Part shown: positions 8,022 to 17,317 of the stretch, piece by piece
Position numbering within the stretch: position 1 is the first letter of the stretch
Layout of the letters: every line of letters starts with the position of its first letter
Assembly (NCBI GenBank): GCA_002408385.1
Contig: DHSB01000199.1
Location: forward strand, 3,829-46,612
Length of the DNA stretch: 42,784 bases
DNA from: Myxococcales bacterium UBA5297
Lineage (GTDB): Bacteria; Myxococcota; Myxococcia; Myxococcales; UBA5297
Reading direction: 5' to 3'
Notes under the pieces: model-generated
What the model saw: only the letters and a program-made list of their open reading frames with translations
What the model was told of the DNA's origin: nothing
Database searches by the model: none
Made by a program: the position numbers and the translations under genes

Positions 8022-8933
8022 CTACAGGCCAAAGATCCATCCCTCTTCGGCAACAGTGCTCCACTCACCCGACGGCACACACGCGCGCGAGCGCGAATCG
8101 CTGAGAGCGTACCAGGCGATCAGCGCGTCGCCCTCGTCGCCGCTGTTCGGCTGGACATGAGCTACGTTGGCGTTGAAGCGGGTCCTTACCTTCGGCCAGC
8201 TTGCCGGCGCATCCCACGGACGTTTTCCGGGTGAGCCAGCCATCGCCCAGTGCAGAGATGGATATGTCTCGACGACAACGAGGCATCTCTCCGGGGCGCA
8301 CTCGGACGGACTCAAGCGCGGCAGGGCCTGCACCTCTCCGGAGGCCGTCTGAAGAAAGAAGGGCCAGACGGCGAGCGGAATCTTCTGTTGTTTGCAGTGC
8401 AGCCGAAGAGCCTCGAGGAGGGCGATTCCGCAAAGCGACCCTTTCCCGACCTGGTTGCTACCAACAAGCTTGAACACTGTGTTCGCGTGCGCCCCGGCTT
8501 TCGCGGCAGCGAGATCGGCATCGCGACGAGCATCACGGTAGTCGCATCCCGTGTGCTGTCTGCCCGCGATCTGGTCGTACCAGAGGAAGTGCCCTCGGAA
8601 GGCATCAACGTACGCCTGGGCATCCTGCGACCACACGCTCGCGTGAACGACCTTCCAGAACTCTGCTCGAGAGGCGCTGCCGTCGGGGAACCGCCCGCCC
8701 TTCGCGCCAAACGGGAACGAGAAGGCGCAATCCATGCCAACGAGGATCCTGCCGGTAGTTGACGCCTCCGATGCCAAGGTGCAGAGGTTTTGGAATACCT
8801 GGTGGCGTGACCAACCGGACTTGATAGCAGGAACGGAACCAGGGCAGCCGTGGCACAAAACGATGCCTCGCTTCCGCTCCGAATGGCTGCCCGCTCCGGA
8901 CCAGTCGTACGAGTGGACTTCAAGCGGTGTCAT
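8022..8933 (-). CDS. DUF429-like predicted RNase H-fold nuclease
   Basis: 303 aa. The pattern of acidic residues fits the DUF429 / predicted RNase H-like family. There is an Asp on the first strand (YDWSG, near residue 10), a second motif GMDCAFSFPFG near 66-76, a VGSNQVGKGSLCG loop, a VVETYPSLHW segment (Glu on a strand) and a C-terminal GDEGDALIAWYAL that supplies further acids. No membrane segment or signal is seen. A GGGAGAT ribosome site precedes the ATG. It is the last gene of the leftward defence-island set, about 190 bases after the HNH gene, so it may have its own promoter or be a distal operon member. The nuclease activity is a fold-based prediction. The protein could act in nucleic-acid defence or repair, or be unrelated cargo. 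Confidence 0.6.
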   Translation of the reverse strand: MTPLEVHSYDWSGAGSHSERKRGIVLCHGCPGSVPAIKSGWSRHQVFQNLCTLASEASTTGRILVGMDCAFSFPFGAKGGRFPDGSASRAEFWKVVHASVWSQDAQAYVDAFRGHFLWYDQIAGRQHTGCDYRDARRDADLAAAKAGAHANTVFKLVGSNQVGKGSLCGIALLEALRLHCKQQKIPLAVWPFFLQTASGEVQALPRLSPSECAPERCLVVVETYPSLHWAMAGSPGKRPWDAPASWPKVRTRFNANVAHVQPNSGDEGDALIAWYALSDSRSRACVPSGEWSTVAEEGWIFGL

Positions 8934-9122
8934 TCGAGATCTCCCGACGGATTACGCGACAACGCGACACAGCAGTGGAGTTAAACGAGCCTCTCCCGAG
9001 CGATGAGGACGTGTGGCAACAACCGGCACCGAGGTGACCGAACTCGTCCACGGCCGATCCAAGCCTTTCCTCGTCGCCCGCGGCGGAGCACGCATCCTGG
9101 TCGAGTAAACGCGGCGCTCGAC

Positions 9123-10093
9123 CTACTTGGCCGGTTTGGTGAACTGCTTCCAGCGGTGTTTGAGAGCAGCCGAATCGAGAAGGCCGTCGGGATCGCTCTT
9201 TCGGCCGTCAATCTTCTTGAGCGGCGTGTCCAGGTACTCGTCGCGGACGACCACGACACGGTCGTCAGGTCGAATGCCCCACATCATCCGATCAAAGGCC
9301 CAATGATGCGTCCGGCAGAGCGGAAGCGCGTTCGCCGAGTCATCCAGGCCGGAGTCCTTGACCTCGCGAACATGTGCAATCTCGCATTCGAGCTGGCCTG
9401 CCCTCGTCGCCAATTTGAGATTGCACGCCGCGCACCTCGCACCCCAATTGGCGATCACAACCGGCCTGAGTCGTTGATCGCGGATTGCCCTGCGGACCTC
9501 GGCGAGCATCCGCTTGCGATTGCTGGCCGAGAGCTTCTTGATCTCCTTCTCAAGCACGTTGGCACTCGGCATCAAACCACCCGGGTTGCCTCCGGCTTCG
9601 CTCCTACGCGGATTCGTCTTGATGAGTAGGTCGAACAGCTTCGCCAGTCGTTCCCAGTCGTTGTTGCCGCCTCTCGCCCACCGGCGGTTGACGCGACCGA
9701 TGGGCCAATCAACCTGCGGCCGATCGCCGACCTTGAACGTCCGGACATCGCTCGAGTACGCGGTGACCCATTCCCGTTCCTTCCCGCCCTTCTTTGCGCT
9801 AAGCCACTCGCTCTCCCAACCCGCGTCGCAGAAAAGCGCAACGACTTCATGCCTGCCGCTTTCCGGGTTTCGTGCAACGAACACAACATCGAGCGCCTCG
9901 ACTGAAACCCTCCCGAAACCAATTCCACCGGCATGAACGCCTTGACCGTCGGGCTTGAACAACCAGCTCTCACCCACCCCGTTCTGCTCCGCCTGTTCGT
10001 GTTGAGAAAGCTGAAGCCCCCAATTATCGGGCTTTTTCCGTCATAGAGTGCCGACCAACCGACGTTCACGAACAGGACCGCGTTTTCGCTCAC
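9123..10093 (-). CDS. HNH endonuclease with apparent single-base frameshift
   Basis: The GTG at 10093 has an excellent ribosome site (AAAGGAGGGACACG just upstream) and begins MSENAVLFVNVGWSALYDGK. That frame soon goes wrong. The rest of the protein, from GESWLFKPDGQGVH, lies in another frame opening at 9977. One missing base in a homopolymer (the A5 run near 10033 or the G4 run near 9979) would join them into about 323 aa. Residues VDVVFVARNP-type onward form an N-terminal domain. The C-terminal HNH domain has CAAC, an EIAHVREVKDSGLDDSANA stretch and LCRTHHWAFD, i.e. the Cys-x2-Cys, His, Asn and His-His ligands and catalytic residues. It lies 54 bases after hsdR and is likely cotranscribed. 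The frameshift is either a real inactivation or a sequencing/assembly error. Confidence 0.75.
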
Positions 10094-10147
10094 CGTGTCC
10101 CTCCTTTGATCTCCACACGAAGAAGTGCTGGCTACTTGTGGCCGCCA

Positions 10148-13126
10148 CTACCCTCCCCCACCAATCAACCCCAGCACCGCCTCCGAAACCGCCCGCTTGA
10201 ACGACGGGTTGTTCGCGAACTGCTTGTACAGGTCCACGTCGTCCTTGAGCATTCCGATCATCACCTGCGACAGCGCCCGTTCATGCTCAAGCCTTGCTGT
10301 CTGCGGCGTGTTCGCCCGCGCGTTCTGGTAGGCGGGGTCGGCGGCCACCTTGGGCGCGACGTCCTCGCGGATCCGGCGCACGATGCGCTCCGGGTCGTCG
10401 AACAGCCGGGCGCATTCGTCATTGAACCGCTCGAGGATCGTGGAGAGCCGCTCGAGCTCCGTCTCGGCGACCCGGCCTCCGCCGGCCACCGGTAGCGGCT
10501 CGATCTCCGCGTCGGCATCCGGCAAGGCCAGCGTCGCCGCCGCCTGCTTCTCTGCCCGATAGCTGTCCATGTCGATGGCCTCGAGGATGCCCTTCGACAG
10601 GTCGTCCTCCTTCGGCGCTGGCAGCTTGGGGATGAGCAGGTTGAGCAGAATCGAGAGCTTCTCCCATTCCCGGTTCGAGTACGGCAGCACCGAGGCGAGA
10701 AAGTCGTAGGTGCGGGCAAACGCCTTGGCGTCACCCTTGAACCGGACCTGGCCGTCCTCGTCGAGCCGCGTCAGGTAGACCTGAACACAGAGGTCGAGCA
10801 GCGGATCGAGCCGCTCGCGGCCCTCTCCGCCGAGGAAGACCGCGACCACCTCGTCGAGCTGCCCGGGGCTGTAGACCTGCCCCTCCTCGAGGCTGCGCTT
10901 CAGGTCGTGCAGCTTGTTCGGGTCGGTCTCCTCGCTGAGCACCGTGGTCCGGTAGTACTTCGCGAAGGCCGCCTTGATGGTCTCGGTGTCGTTCTGGAAG
11001 TCGAGCACGAATACGTCGTGCTTCTCCGGGTGCGCGCGGTTGAGCCGCGAGAGCGTCTGCACCGCCTTGACGTCCGAGAGCTGCTTGTCGACGTACATCG
11101 TGTGCAGCAGCGGCTCGTCATACCCGGTCTGGAACTTGTCCGCACAGACGAGGAATCGATACGGGTCCTCAATGAACCGGTCGGGGATGTCGTTGCTCGA
11201 AAACCCGTTGAGAGAGGACTCGGTGACCTTCTCCCCCTGGTCCTCGACCTCGCCAGAGAAGGCGACGATGGCGCGGTAAGGGCTCTTGCGCTCGAAGAGG
11301 TACCGCTGGATGGCGTGGAAGTACTCGATCGCGCGGTCGATGCCCCCGGTAATCACCATCGCCCGCGCCTTGCCGCCAATCAGCCGCGGCGCGAGCACGT
11401 GCTCGTGGAAGTGGTCGACCATGATCTCGGCCTTGAGCCGCACGGCCGTCTCGTGGCCCTCGACATAGCGGCGCAGCTTCTTGCGCGCCTTGCGCACGTC
11501 GAACTCCGGGTCGCCGGGCACGGTCTTGACCAGCCGATAGAAGCTGTGGACCGGGGTGTAGCTGCGAAGCACGTCGAGGATGAAGCGCTCCTCGATGGCC
11601 TGCTTCATCGTGTAGCGGTGAAAGGGCCGATGCTCGACCTTGCCCTCGGCATCCGGCGGCTGCGGCTCGCCGAACATCTCGAGGGTCTTGTTCTTGGGCG
11701 TCGCGGTGAAGGCGAAGTAGCTCGCGTTGGTGAGCATCTTGCGAGCGGCCATTCGCCGCTCGAGCTCGTCGTTGATGGTGTCCTCGGGCTCGGCGAGCGC
11801 CTCGCTCATCGCCGCCGCGGTCTTGCCACCCTGGCTCGAGTGGGCCTCGTCGATGACGATGGCGAAGCGCTTGCCCTTCTGGCTTCCAATCTCGTCGAGG
11901 ATGAAGCGGAACTTCTGGACCGTGCTGACGATGATCTTCTTGCCGCTCTCGATCATTCGCCGCAGGTCGCCCGAGCGCGCCGCGTGGCCGACGGTCGCCG
12001 AGACCTGCAGGAAGCCCTTGATGGTCGCGTCGAGCTGCCGGTCGAGGATGCGCCGGTCGGTGACGACGATGACCGAGTCGAACACCGCCTGCCCGTCGCG
12101 CTCGACGGCGATGAGCTGGTGCACGAGCCAGGCGATGGAGTTCGACTTGCCGCTGCCGGCCGAGTGCTGAATCAGGTAGCGCCGGCCCACGCCGTGCGCG
12201 GTGACGTCGGCGAGCAGCCGGCGCACGACGTCGAGCTGGTGGTAGCGCGGGAAGATCTGCTTCGGCCGCTTCTTGCCGGTCTTCTCGTGCTTCTCGAAGA
12301 CGGGCTGGGCGTAGCTTTCGAGAATGTTGGTTAGGCTCGCGGGGGTGAGGATGCGCTCCCAGAGATAGGCGGTCTTCAGTCCCTGGGGATTGGGCGGGTT
12401 GCCCGCGCCGTCGTTGTGGCCCTGGTTGAAGGGAAGGAACCAGGACTTCTTGCCCACGAGGTGGGTGCAGAAGCGCACCTCGCTGTCGTCGACGGCGAAG
12501 TGGGCGACGCAGCGGCCGAGGGCGAAGAGCGGCTCGCGCGGGTCGCGGTCGTGCCGGTACTGCTCGACGGCGTCCTCGACGGTCTGCTTGGTGAGGCTGT
12601 TCTTCAGCTCGAAGGTGGCGACCGGCAGGCCGTTGATGAAGAGCGCCAGGTCGAGGGCGCGGCGAGTCTGGTCGCTGCTGTAGGCGAGCTGGCGGGTGAC
12701 GCTGAAGCGGTTGAGGGAGTGCAGCTCTGCCGCCCGCTCATTGCCGGGCGAGGGCGTCGCGTAGAAGAGGTCGATGTGGTGGGGCCCGTGGTCGATGCCC
12801 TTGCGCAGTACGTCGACCACGCCGCGCTTGCCGACCTCCTTCTCGAGCCGGGCGAGGAACTCGCGGCGCGTCGGTCCGTCGGAGGCGAGCGAGAGCGCCT
12901 CGGCGAGCTTGGGCTGGGTGGCCTCGAGGAAGCCGCGAAGCTGGACGAGGTCCACGCAGAAGGCGCGGTCGTAGTGCCTGGGATCGCCGATCAGCCAACC
13001 GGTGCCGCCGGCCACCGGGACCGCGGACTCGGTGTCGACGTGTGGCGGCCAGAGCAGGTCGGTGCGGCCGGTCATGGCTCGCACGATCAGCGACTCGAGG
13101 CCTTTCTCGGTGGTGTCGGTGGTCAT
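10148..13126 (-). CDS. hsdR: Type I restriction enzyme R subunit (HsdR)
   Basis: 992 aa. The frame stays open further upstream, but the ATG at 13126 (MTTDTTEKGLESLIV) overlaps the previous stop by four bases (ATGA) and gives the family N-terminus. Residues ~160-210 hold the PD-(D/E)xK nuclease core, with ALDLALFING, then FELKNS at ~173-177 and QYRHDRD. The SF2 motor has Walker A HSAGSGKSNS at ~321-330, Walker B VIDEAH at ~424-429, a TATPKN motif III, and a QTLSRLNRAHPEK motif VI. The C-terminal ~200 helical residues would bind the MTase. Together with HsdM and HsdS it forms the ATP-dependent restriction complex that translocates DNA and cuts unmethylated foreign DNA. All key motifs are intact. 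Confidence 0.95.
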   Translation of the reverse strand: MTTDTTEKGLESLIVRAMTGRTDLLWPPHVDTESAVPVAGGTGWLIGDPRHYDRAFCVDLVQLRGFLEATQPKLAEALSLASDGPTRREFLARLEKEVGKRGVVDVLRKGIDHGPHHIDLFYATPSPGNERAAELHSLNRFSVTRQLAYSSDQTRRALDLALFINGLPVATFELKNSLTKQTVEDAVEQYRHDRDPREPLFALGRCVAHFAVDDSEVRFCTHLVGKKSWFLPFNQGHNDGAGNPPNPQGLKTAYLWERILTPASLTNILESYAQPVFEKHEKTGKKRPKQIFPRYHQLDVVRRLLADVTAHGVGRRYLIQHSAGSGKSNSIAWLVHQLIAVERDGQAVFDSVIVVTDRRILDRQLDATIKGFLQVSATVGHAARSGDLRRMIESGKKIIVSTVQKFRFILDEIGSQKGKRFAIVIDEAHSSQGGKTAAAMSEALAEPEDTINDELERRMAARKMLTNASYFAFTATPKNKTLEMFGEPQPPDAEGKVEHRPFHRYTMKQAIEERFILDVLRSYTPVHSFYRLVKTVPGDPEFDVRKARKKLRRYVEGHETAVRLKAEIMVDHFHEHVLAPRLIGGKARAMVITGGIDRAIEYFHAIQRYLFERKSPYRAIVAFSGEVEDQGEKVTESSLNGFSSNDIPDRFIEDPYRFLVCADKFQTGYDEPLLHTMYVDKQLSDVKAVQTLSRLNRAHPEKHDVFVLDFQNDTETIKAAFAKYYRTTVLSEETDPNKLHDLKRSLEEGQVYSPGQLDEVVAVFLGGEGRERLDPLLDLCVQVYLTRLDEDGQVRFKGDAKAFARTYDFLASVLPYSNREWEKLSILLNLLIPKLPAPKEDDLSKGILEAIDMDSYRAEKQAAATLALPDADAEIEPLPVAGGGRVAETELERLSTILERFNDECARLFDDPERIVRRIREDVAPKVAADPAYQNARANTPQTARLEHERALSQVMIGMLKDDVDLYKQFANNPSFKRAVSEAVLGLIGGGG

Positions 13127-14373
13127 GCCGCGGCGTCCTCGACGCGCCTCGGGAGGATCACGCGCAGGTAGTCCTCGGTCGCCTCGAAGCGCGCGTCCTT
13201 TCCGGACCATTCGCGAGCCAGAGGCACAATCTTCCGGCGCACCCCCATTCCGCGCGCATCGACACGCCCGTAGTCGCGCATGACGTCCACGAGGATGGGG
13301 TTTCGGGCGGCGCGCTGGCCCGCCAGCATCTTCTCCACGGTCATCGAGTTCTGGAGCGCTCCCGGGCTCGTGACCTCCAGCCGGTCGCTGTACGCGACGA
13401 CATCCACCTCGACCGATCGGGTCCAGTCGCGATGGACGATGGCGTTCATCAGCGCCTCGCGCAGGGCCTCGGGCGGATAGTGGAAGCGACGCTCCCGCCG
13501 CAGGTCGGCCCCAAGCGTCGCGTCCTCGGTGGAGATGAAGGGCGTCATCCGCTCGAGGAGACGGCCAACGAGGTCCTGCTCCACCGTCTCGCGTGCCCCG
13601 CCGTCGGCGACCCGGGTGAGAGGCGCGAGCGCCCCGTCGAGAATGGTGTCGTCGAGCGCCTGGTATTCCTTGTCCTTGCCGGCAAACGCCATCCAACGAA
13701 TCCCGGCCTGCGGCAGCACTCGGCGGGGGCTGCGGCCGAACAGCACGAGCCCGGCTATCGAGCAGGCTTTTCTGCCATCCGCCACCGGCGCCATCAGCCC
13801 GAGGCCGGTCAGCCGAGCCTCCCAGGCCACCGCCGAATTTGGCGCCTCCTCGTCCTTCATGTACTCGACGAGGTAGTCGACGAGGCGTTCGGTGCTGAGA
13901 TCCGCGAGCCCGGTGCCCGAGACCGGCTGCGTCTCGGGGTGGATCATCGCCCCGGCGGCGAAGAGCCGGGCCTGCTGCTCGCGCGAGGCGAGCCGGGAGA
14001 TGGAGCCGACGCGGATGTAGATGTCCTCGCGGTCCTTGTGCCGCAGCACGTAGGGCTTGGTGATGCCGGCCTGGATGGTGATCACCGCGACGCGGCGGCC
14101 GTCGTCGAGGGCGACCTCCTCGTAGAACGGCAGCAGTAGGGGATGAACATGGCGGCCGAACACCGTGTCCATGACCCATTCCTCGGTGTCAGGGCGCGTC
14201 AGCCCGCTGATGTTGCCGTCATCCTCGACGCCGAGCAGCACCTTGCCTCCCTGGAAGTTAGCCAGGGCGACGATCTCCTTGGCGAGCTGCTCGGCACGCA
14301 CGTCGGCTCTCTTGAACTCCACGCCCGAGCTCTCGCCGTTGGCGATCAACTCGAGCAGCTCCGTTTTCAGCAT
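13123..14373 (-). CDS. AlbA_2 / HATPase_c_4 putative ATP-binding DNA-binding protein
   Basis: 416 aa. Residues ~10-130 are a Schlafen AlbA_2 domain (ESSGVEFKRADVRAEQLAKE; ALANFQGGKVLLGVEDDGN; YIRVGSISRLA). The C-terminal half matches the HATPase_c_4 region of the same family (REALMNAIVHRDW, near 310, then VTSPGALQNSMT and RNPILVDVMRDYG). Such proteins are usually annotated as putative transcriptional regulators or ATP-binding proteins and recur as restriction-linked ORFs in type I loci. Start: ATG with GGGAGGG nine bases upstream. Its stop overlaps the hsdR start by four bases, so the two are translationally coupled. The role in this locus is unknown; regulation of restriction or an accessory defence function are both possible. 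Confidence 0.85.
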   Translation of the reverse strand: MLKTELLELIANGESSGVEFKRADVRAEQLAKEIVALANFQGGKVLLGVEDDGNISGLTRPDTEEWVMDTVFGRHVHPLLLPFYEEVALDDGRRVAVITIQAGITKPYVLRHKDREDIYIRVGSISRLASREQQARLFAAGAMIHPETQPVSGTGLADLSTERLVDYLVEYMKDEEAPNSAVAWEARLTGLGLMAPVADGRKACSIAGLVLFGRSPRRVLPQAGIRWMAFAGKDKEYQALDDTILDGALAPLTRVADGGARETVEQDLVGRLLERMTPFISTEDATLGADLRRERRFHYPPEALREALMNAIVHRDWTRSVEVDVVAYSDRLEVTSPGALQNSMTVEKMLAGQRAARNPILVDVMRDYGRVDARGMGVRRKIVPLAREWSGKDARFEATEDYLRVILPRRVEDAAA

Positions 14374-14539
14374 GAGTCGCCCTCCCTAGGAGGCCCAACA
14401 AATCGATGACGCTGCAGTCTGGCTAAGTTCTTCGAGCCTAGCCTCGGGAACTACCGTGATGGGTGGAGAATCAAGAGCGCTCGGCTCGAAGGCTCCCAGG
14501 CTCGATGGGGCGCGCGGCGAGCCTCATCGGAGCCGGCGG

Positions 14540-17242
14540 CTAGAGCTCGTACATTTCCCTGCGCCGCGCGAACGCCTCACGGCCACCTTCGAGGATCTGT
14601 TCGGCCTGCTCGCGGATTTCGGGCACGTCGATGGATCCTTGGTATTCGAGCGCGCCGCGGTTCTCGCTCGCCGAGAGCACGCCGATCCATTCCGCGTCCC
14701 CAAATACGGGGATGTTCGCGTTGTGGGTCGAGAAGAGGAATTGCCGCCGGGTCTTGGCCTCGCGCAGCTCGCGCACGATTCGCTCGGCGATGAACGCGTT
14801 GTCCAGGTTGTCCTCGGGCTGGTCGACGACGAGCGGGTCCGGACTCTCCATGAGGAGCAGATGAAGGATGGCCGTGCACTGCTGCCCGGTCGAGAGGTGC
14901 TCGAGCTTCTTGAACTGCGGCTCGGCTCCGGCGTGCGCGACATTGAGCTCGATGCTCACCTCGTCATCTAGCTCGAGTGCCTCGAGCTCGAGCAGCTTGG
15001 AATAGGGAAGCTTCGCGAGAGCCTCGGCAACCAGGGACGTCAGCCCGAGCTCGGCTCTCAGCTTCTCACCGCCCTTGCGAATGGCCCGAGCGAGCGCGAG
15101 GGGCTTCACCTGCTTCTCCTCGACCCAGACAAGGCGCTTCTCGCCCACGCCTTCGAGCTTGCAATCGACGAGGTACTGCTTGAGTCGGCGGTAGTCGCCC
15201 TCGACGCGTAGCTCGATGCGCAGCTTCCCCTCGAGCCGCCGGTTGAGCGAGTCGATCGCTCGCTGCAAGCGCTGGGCGCGTTCGGTACGCAGATCGGACA
15301 GCCCAGCGATGAGGTTCGCGCGCTCCTGCTCGCTGGCGGCGACGAGCTGTTCGAGGGTCTTCTTCTTCGCCTCGAGCGGCTTGATGCGCTCGATCTCCTG
15401 CGTCAACTCACGAAAGGCGGTCCCGACCTCGCGCCCGCTCTTGCCCGCCATCGCGGGGAGCGCATTCAACGTCTCTCTCAGCTCACGCTCACCAGCCTCG
15501 ACCGCGCCCTGCCACTCCGCCTTCTCCGGCTCGAGCGCCCTCTTGGCCGTCTCCACCGCGGCGAGCAGCGCCTGCCTGTGCTCCTCGGCCGCTTTGGCCA
15601 GAGTCTCGAGCGAGGCCCTCATACCCGCCAGCGTCGCCGCATTCGGCAGGCCTTCGAGCGCCTTGTCGGAGAGGAAAGCAAGGTCGGGCAAGCTGTCGCG
15701 CAGGGCCTCCAGCGCCTCCTCGAGTCCTTCGACCTCCTGTCCCACGCGCTCGACTATCTGCTTCTCGCGCTCAAAGAGCGGCAGGCTGGCCAGCTTCGCC
15801 TCGACGCCCAAGGCCTGATAGCCCTTGAGCTCCTCGCCGAGTCGCGGAAGCCGTGCGACTCGCTCCTCGACCTCGTCAAGATTGCCGCGAGCTTTCTCGA
15901 GCTGCTGCTTGTTCTCGCCGAGCTTCCTGCGCAGCTCGTCCATCTTCTCGGTGCCATCGCGGTCGACGGGAAGGAACCGCTCGAGCAAGCGCATGCGGCT
16001 CGGGACATCCTGGGCGAGCTCGTAGATCTCGTTCTGACCGTAGACCTCGAGCTTGGGCAGCAGGTCGAGTGGGCGCAATTGCGAAACGCTGCCCGAATCG
16101 TCCCGAACGATGGGCGGCTCCCCGAACCGGCGCGAAATCGTGAATCGTCGACCGTGGTGGACCGCCGAGCTGACCGCAAGCTCAATGGCGCCGTTCTGCT
16201 TGCCGAGGTTTTCCTTGACGATCTCCAAGTGCAGCCGAGCCGCCTGCTTGCCCTTCGGCGACAACTCGAGCGCGTAGCGCAGGCATTCGAGCAGGGTTGA
16301 CTTGCCGGTGCCGCGCCCGCCGATGAGCGCATTCAGGTTCTCGGAGAATCGCGCCTCGAGCCCGTCGAGATAGCCGCCTTGGATTAGTATCGACTCGATG
16401 AAACCGTGATGCGCCGGCTCTATGTCCAAGCGGATGCGCGACTCGGGGTCCCGAAAAGCGATTTGAAAGGCCTCGAAGCCGGGCTGCGTCATCTTGACCC
16501 AACATGAGGCGGCCGGTTTCTCCAGGTCCTCCGACGTTCCGACATCCGCGGCGCGGATCACGACGATGGGTCGCTCGCGCAGGTAGTCGGGGTTACGGTT
16601 CTCGATGATGGCGCGATAGTTTTCCGGCAGGTCGTCAACTCGCCCGGGAATCTGGGCGACTCGGACCAGCTCCGAGTTCCGCCAGACATGCACCAGCCCG
16701 CCGCCATCCTTGCTGTTGAGTCGTAAGAGGCCGTTGTTGTTGGTCGTATGAGCCGCGTACCAGAAGCCGCCCAGTTCCCGAATCGTTGTTGCCAACTCAA
16801 GGCATCCGAGCCTCGACGGGAATTCCCCTCTCTCGACTTCCAACAAGTCGAGCTTGCCGAGGTAGCGGTTCAACGCGTCCTTCGTTGTCTCCTCGGGGAA
16901 GAGACAGACCATGTGGACCTTCTCGGTCGACGTGATCTCGAAGCCTGGAAACGCGACGATTCCGCCCTCGTTGAGCGCCTTGCGAAGCTTGTCGACGCTT
17001 TCGACGCTGCCGTGGTCGGCGATGCCCACGACTTTGATCCCGAGCGCTTGGCACTTCTCCACGAGCGCACGGTTATATGCGTCCTCGTCGAGCCCGTGAT
17101 CCTGATTGCGATACTGCTTCAGGTAAGTCCACGGATTGACCTGGAGCGCGCACCGCCAGAACTTCGCAAAGGAGGGCTGTCCGCTCGTGCTCGACGGGGT
17201 TGTGCCATCCGACGAATCTGCTGGCATCGACTTCTTGCTCAT
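14540..17242 (-). CDS. PHP-domain / SMC-like ATPase (TrlF family) inside hsd operon
   Basis: 900 aa from the ATG at 17242 (AGAGGA about 9 bases upstream); an in-frame extension to 17305 lacks such a site. Residues ~28-170 form a PHP phosphoesterase-like domain. IADHGS is at 74-79, FPGFEI at 98-103 and WYAAHT at 161-166. The usual first HxH is QVN at 34-36, so one metal pair seems missing. An ABC/SMC-type ATPase follows: Walker A GGRGTGKST at 308-316, a long coiled coil at about 430-760, signature LSTGQQ near 790, Walker B PLVVDQPEDNLDN near 815, and FSTHN. The architecture matches what is annotated as the TrlF family of AAA-like ATPases. It lies between hsdS and hsdR, 75 bases after hsdS. It may be a second-line effector guarding the restriction enzyme, in the way PrrC does in E. 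coli; that role is inference. Confidence 0.85.
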   Translation of the reverse strand: MSKKSMPADSSDGTTPSSTSGQPSFAKFWRCALQVNPWTYLKQYRNQDHGLDEDAYNRALVEKCQALGIKVVGIADHGSVESVDKLRKALNEGGIVAFPGFEITSTEKVHMVCLFPEETTKDALNRYLGKLDLLEVERGEFPSRLGCLELATTIRELGGFWYAAHTTNNNGLLRLNSKDGGGLVHVWRNSELVRVAQIPGRVDDLPENYRAIIENRNPDYLRERPIVVIRAADVGTSEDLEKPAASCWVKMTQPGFEAFQIAFRDPESRIRLDIEPAHHGFIESILIQGGYLDGLEARFSENLNALIGGRGTGKSTLLECLRYALELSPKGKQAARLHLEIVKENLGKQNGAIELAVSSAVHHGRRFTISRRFGEPPIVRDDSGSVSQLRPLDLLPKLEVYGQNEIYELAQDVPSRMRLLERFLPVDRDGTEKMDELRRKLGENKQQLEKARGNLDEVEERVARLPRLGEELKGYQALGVEAKLASLPLFEREKQIVERVGQEVEGLEEALEALRDSLPDLAFLSDKALEGLPNAATLAGMRASLETLAKAAEEHRQALLAAVETAKRALEPEKAEWQGAVEAGERELRETLNALPAMAGKSGREVGTAFRELTQEIERIKPLEAKKKTLEQLVAASEQERANLIAGLSDLRTERAQRLQRAIDSLNRRLEGKLRIELRVEGDYRRLKQYLVDCKLEGVGEKRLVWVEEKQVKPLALARAIRKGGEKLRAELGLTSLVAEALAKLPYSKLLELEALELDDEVSIELNVAHAGAEPQFKKLEHLSTGQQCTAILHLLLMESPDPLVVDQPEDNLDNAFIAERIVRELREAKTRRQFLFSTHNANIPVFGDAEWIGVLSASENRGALEYQGSIDVPEIREQAEQILEGGREAFARRREMYEL

Positions 17243-17317
17243 TGCGTTTCCTCTCCCGTAGTCCCTACCTACGCCCTTCGAGCCAATCCTCCGAATGCAG
17301 GTCATACTCGCCGGCGT

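Noticed and set aside
7825..8160. Extension of the repeat-array frame to 8160 as a 201-aa gene
   Set aside because: No ribosome site at TTG 7555, and the part beyond the repeats is G/R/W-rich and antisense to the DUF429-like gene.
13127..14179. In-frame upstream extension of hsdR to 1343 aa
   Set aside because: The extension is an R/P/A-rich shadow of the AlbA_2 gene; the ATGA overlap at 13123-13126 fixes the start.
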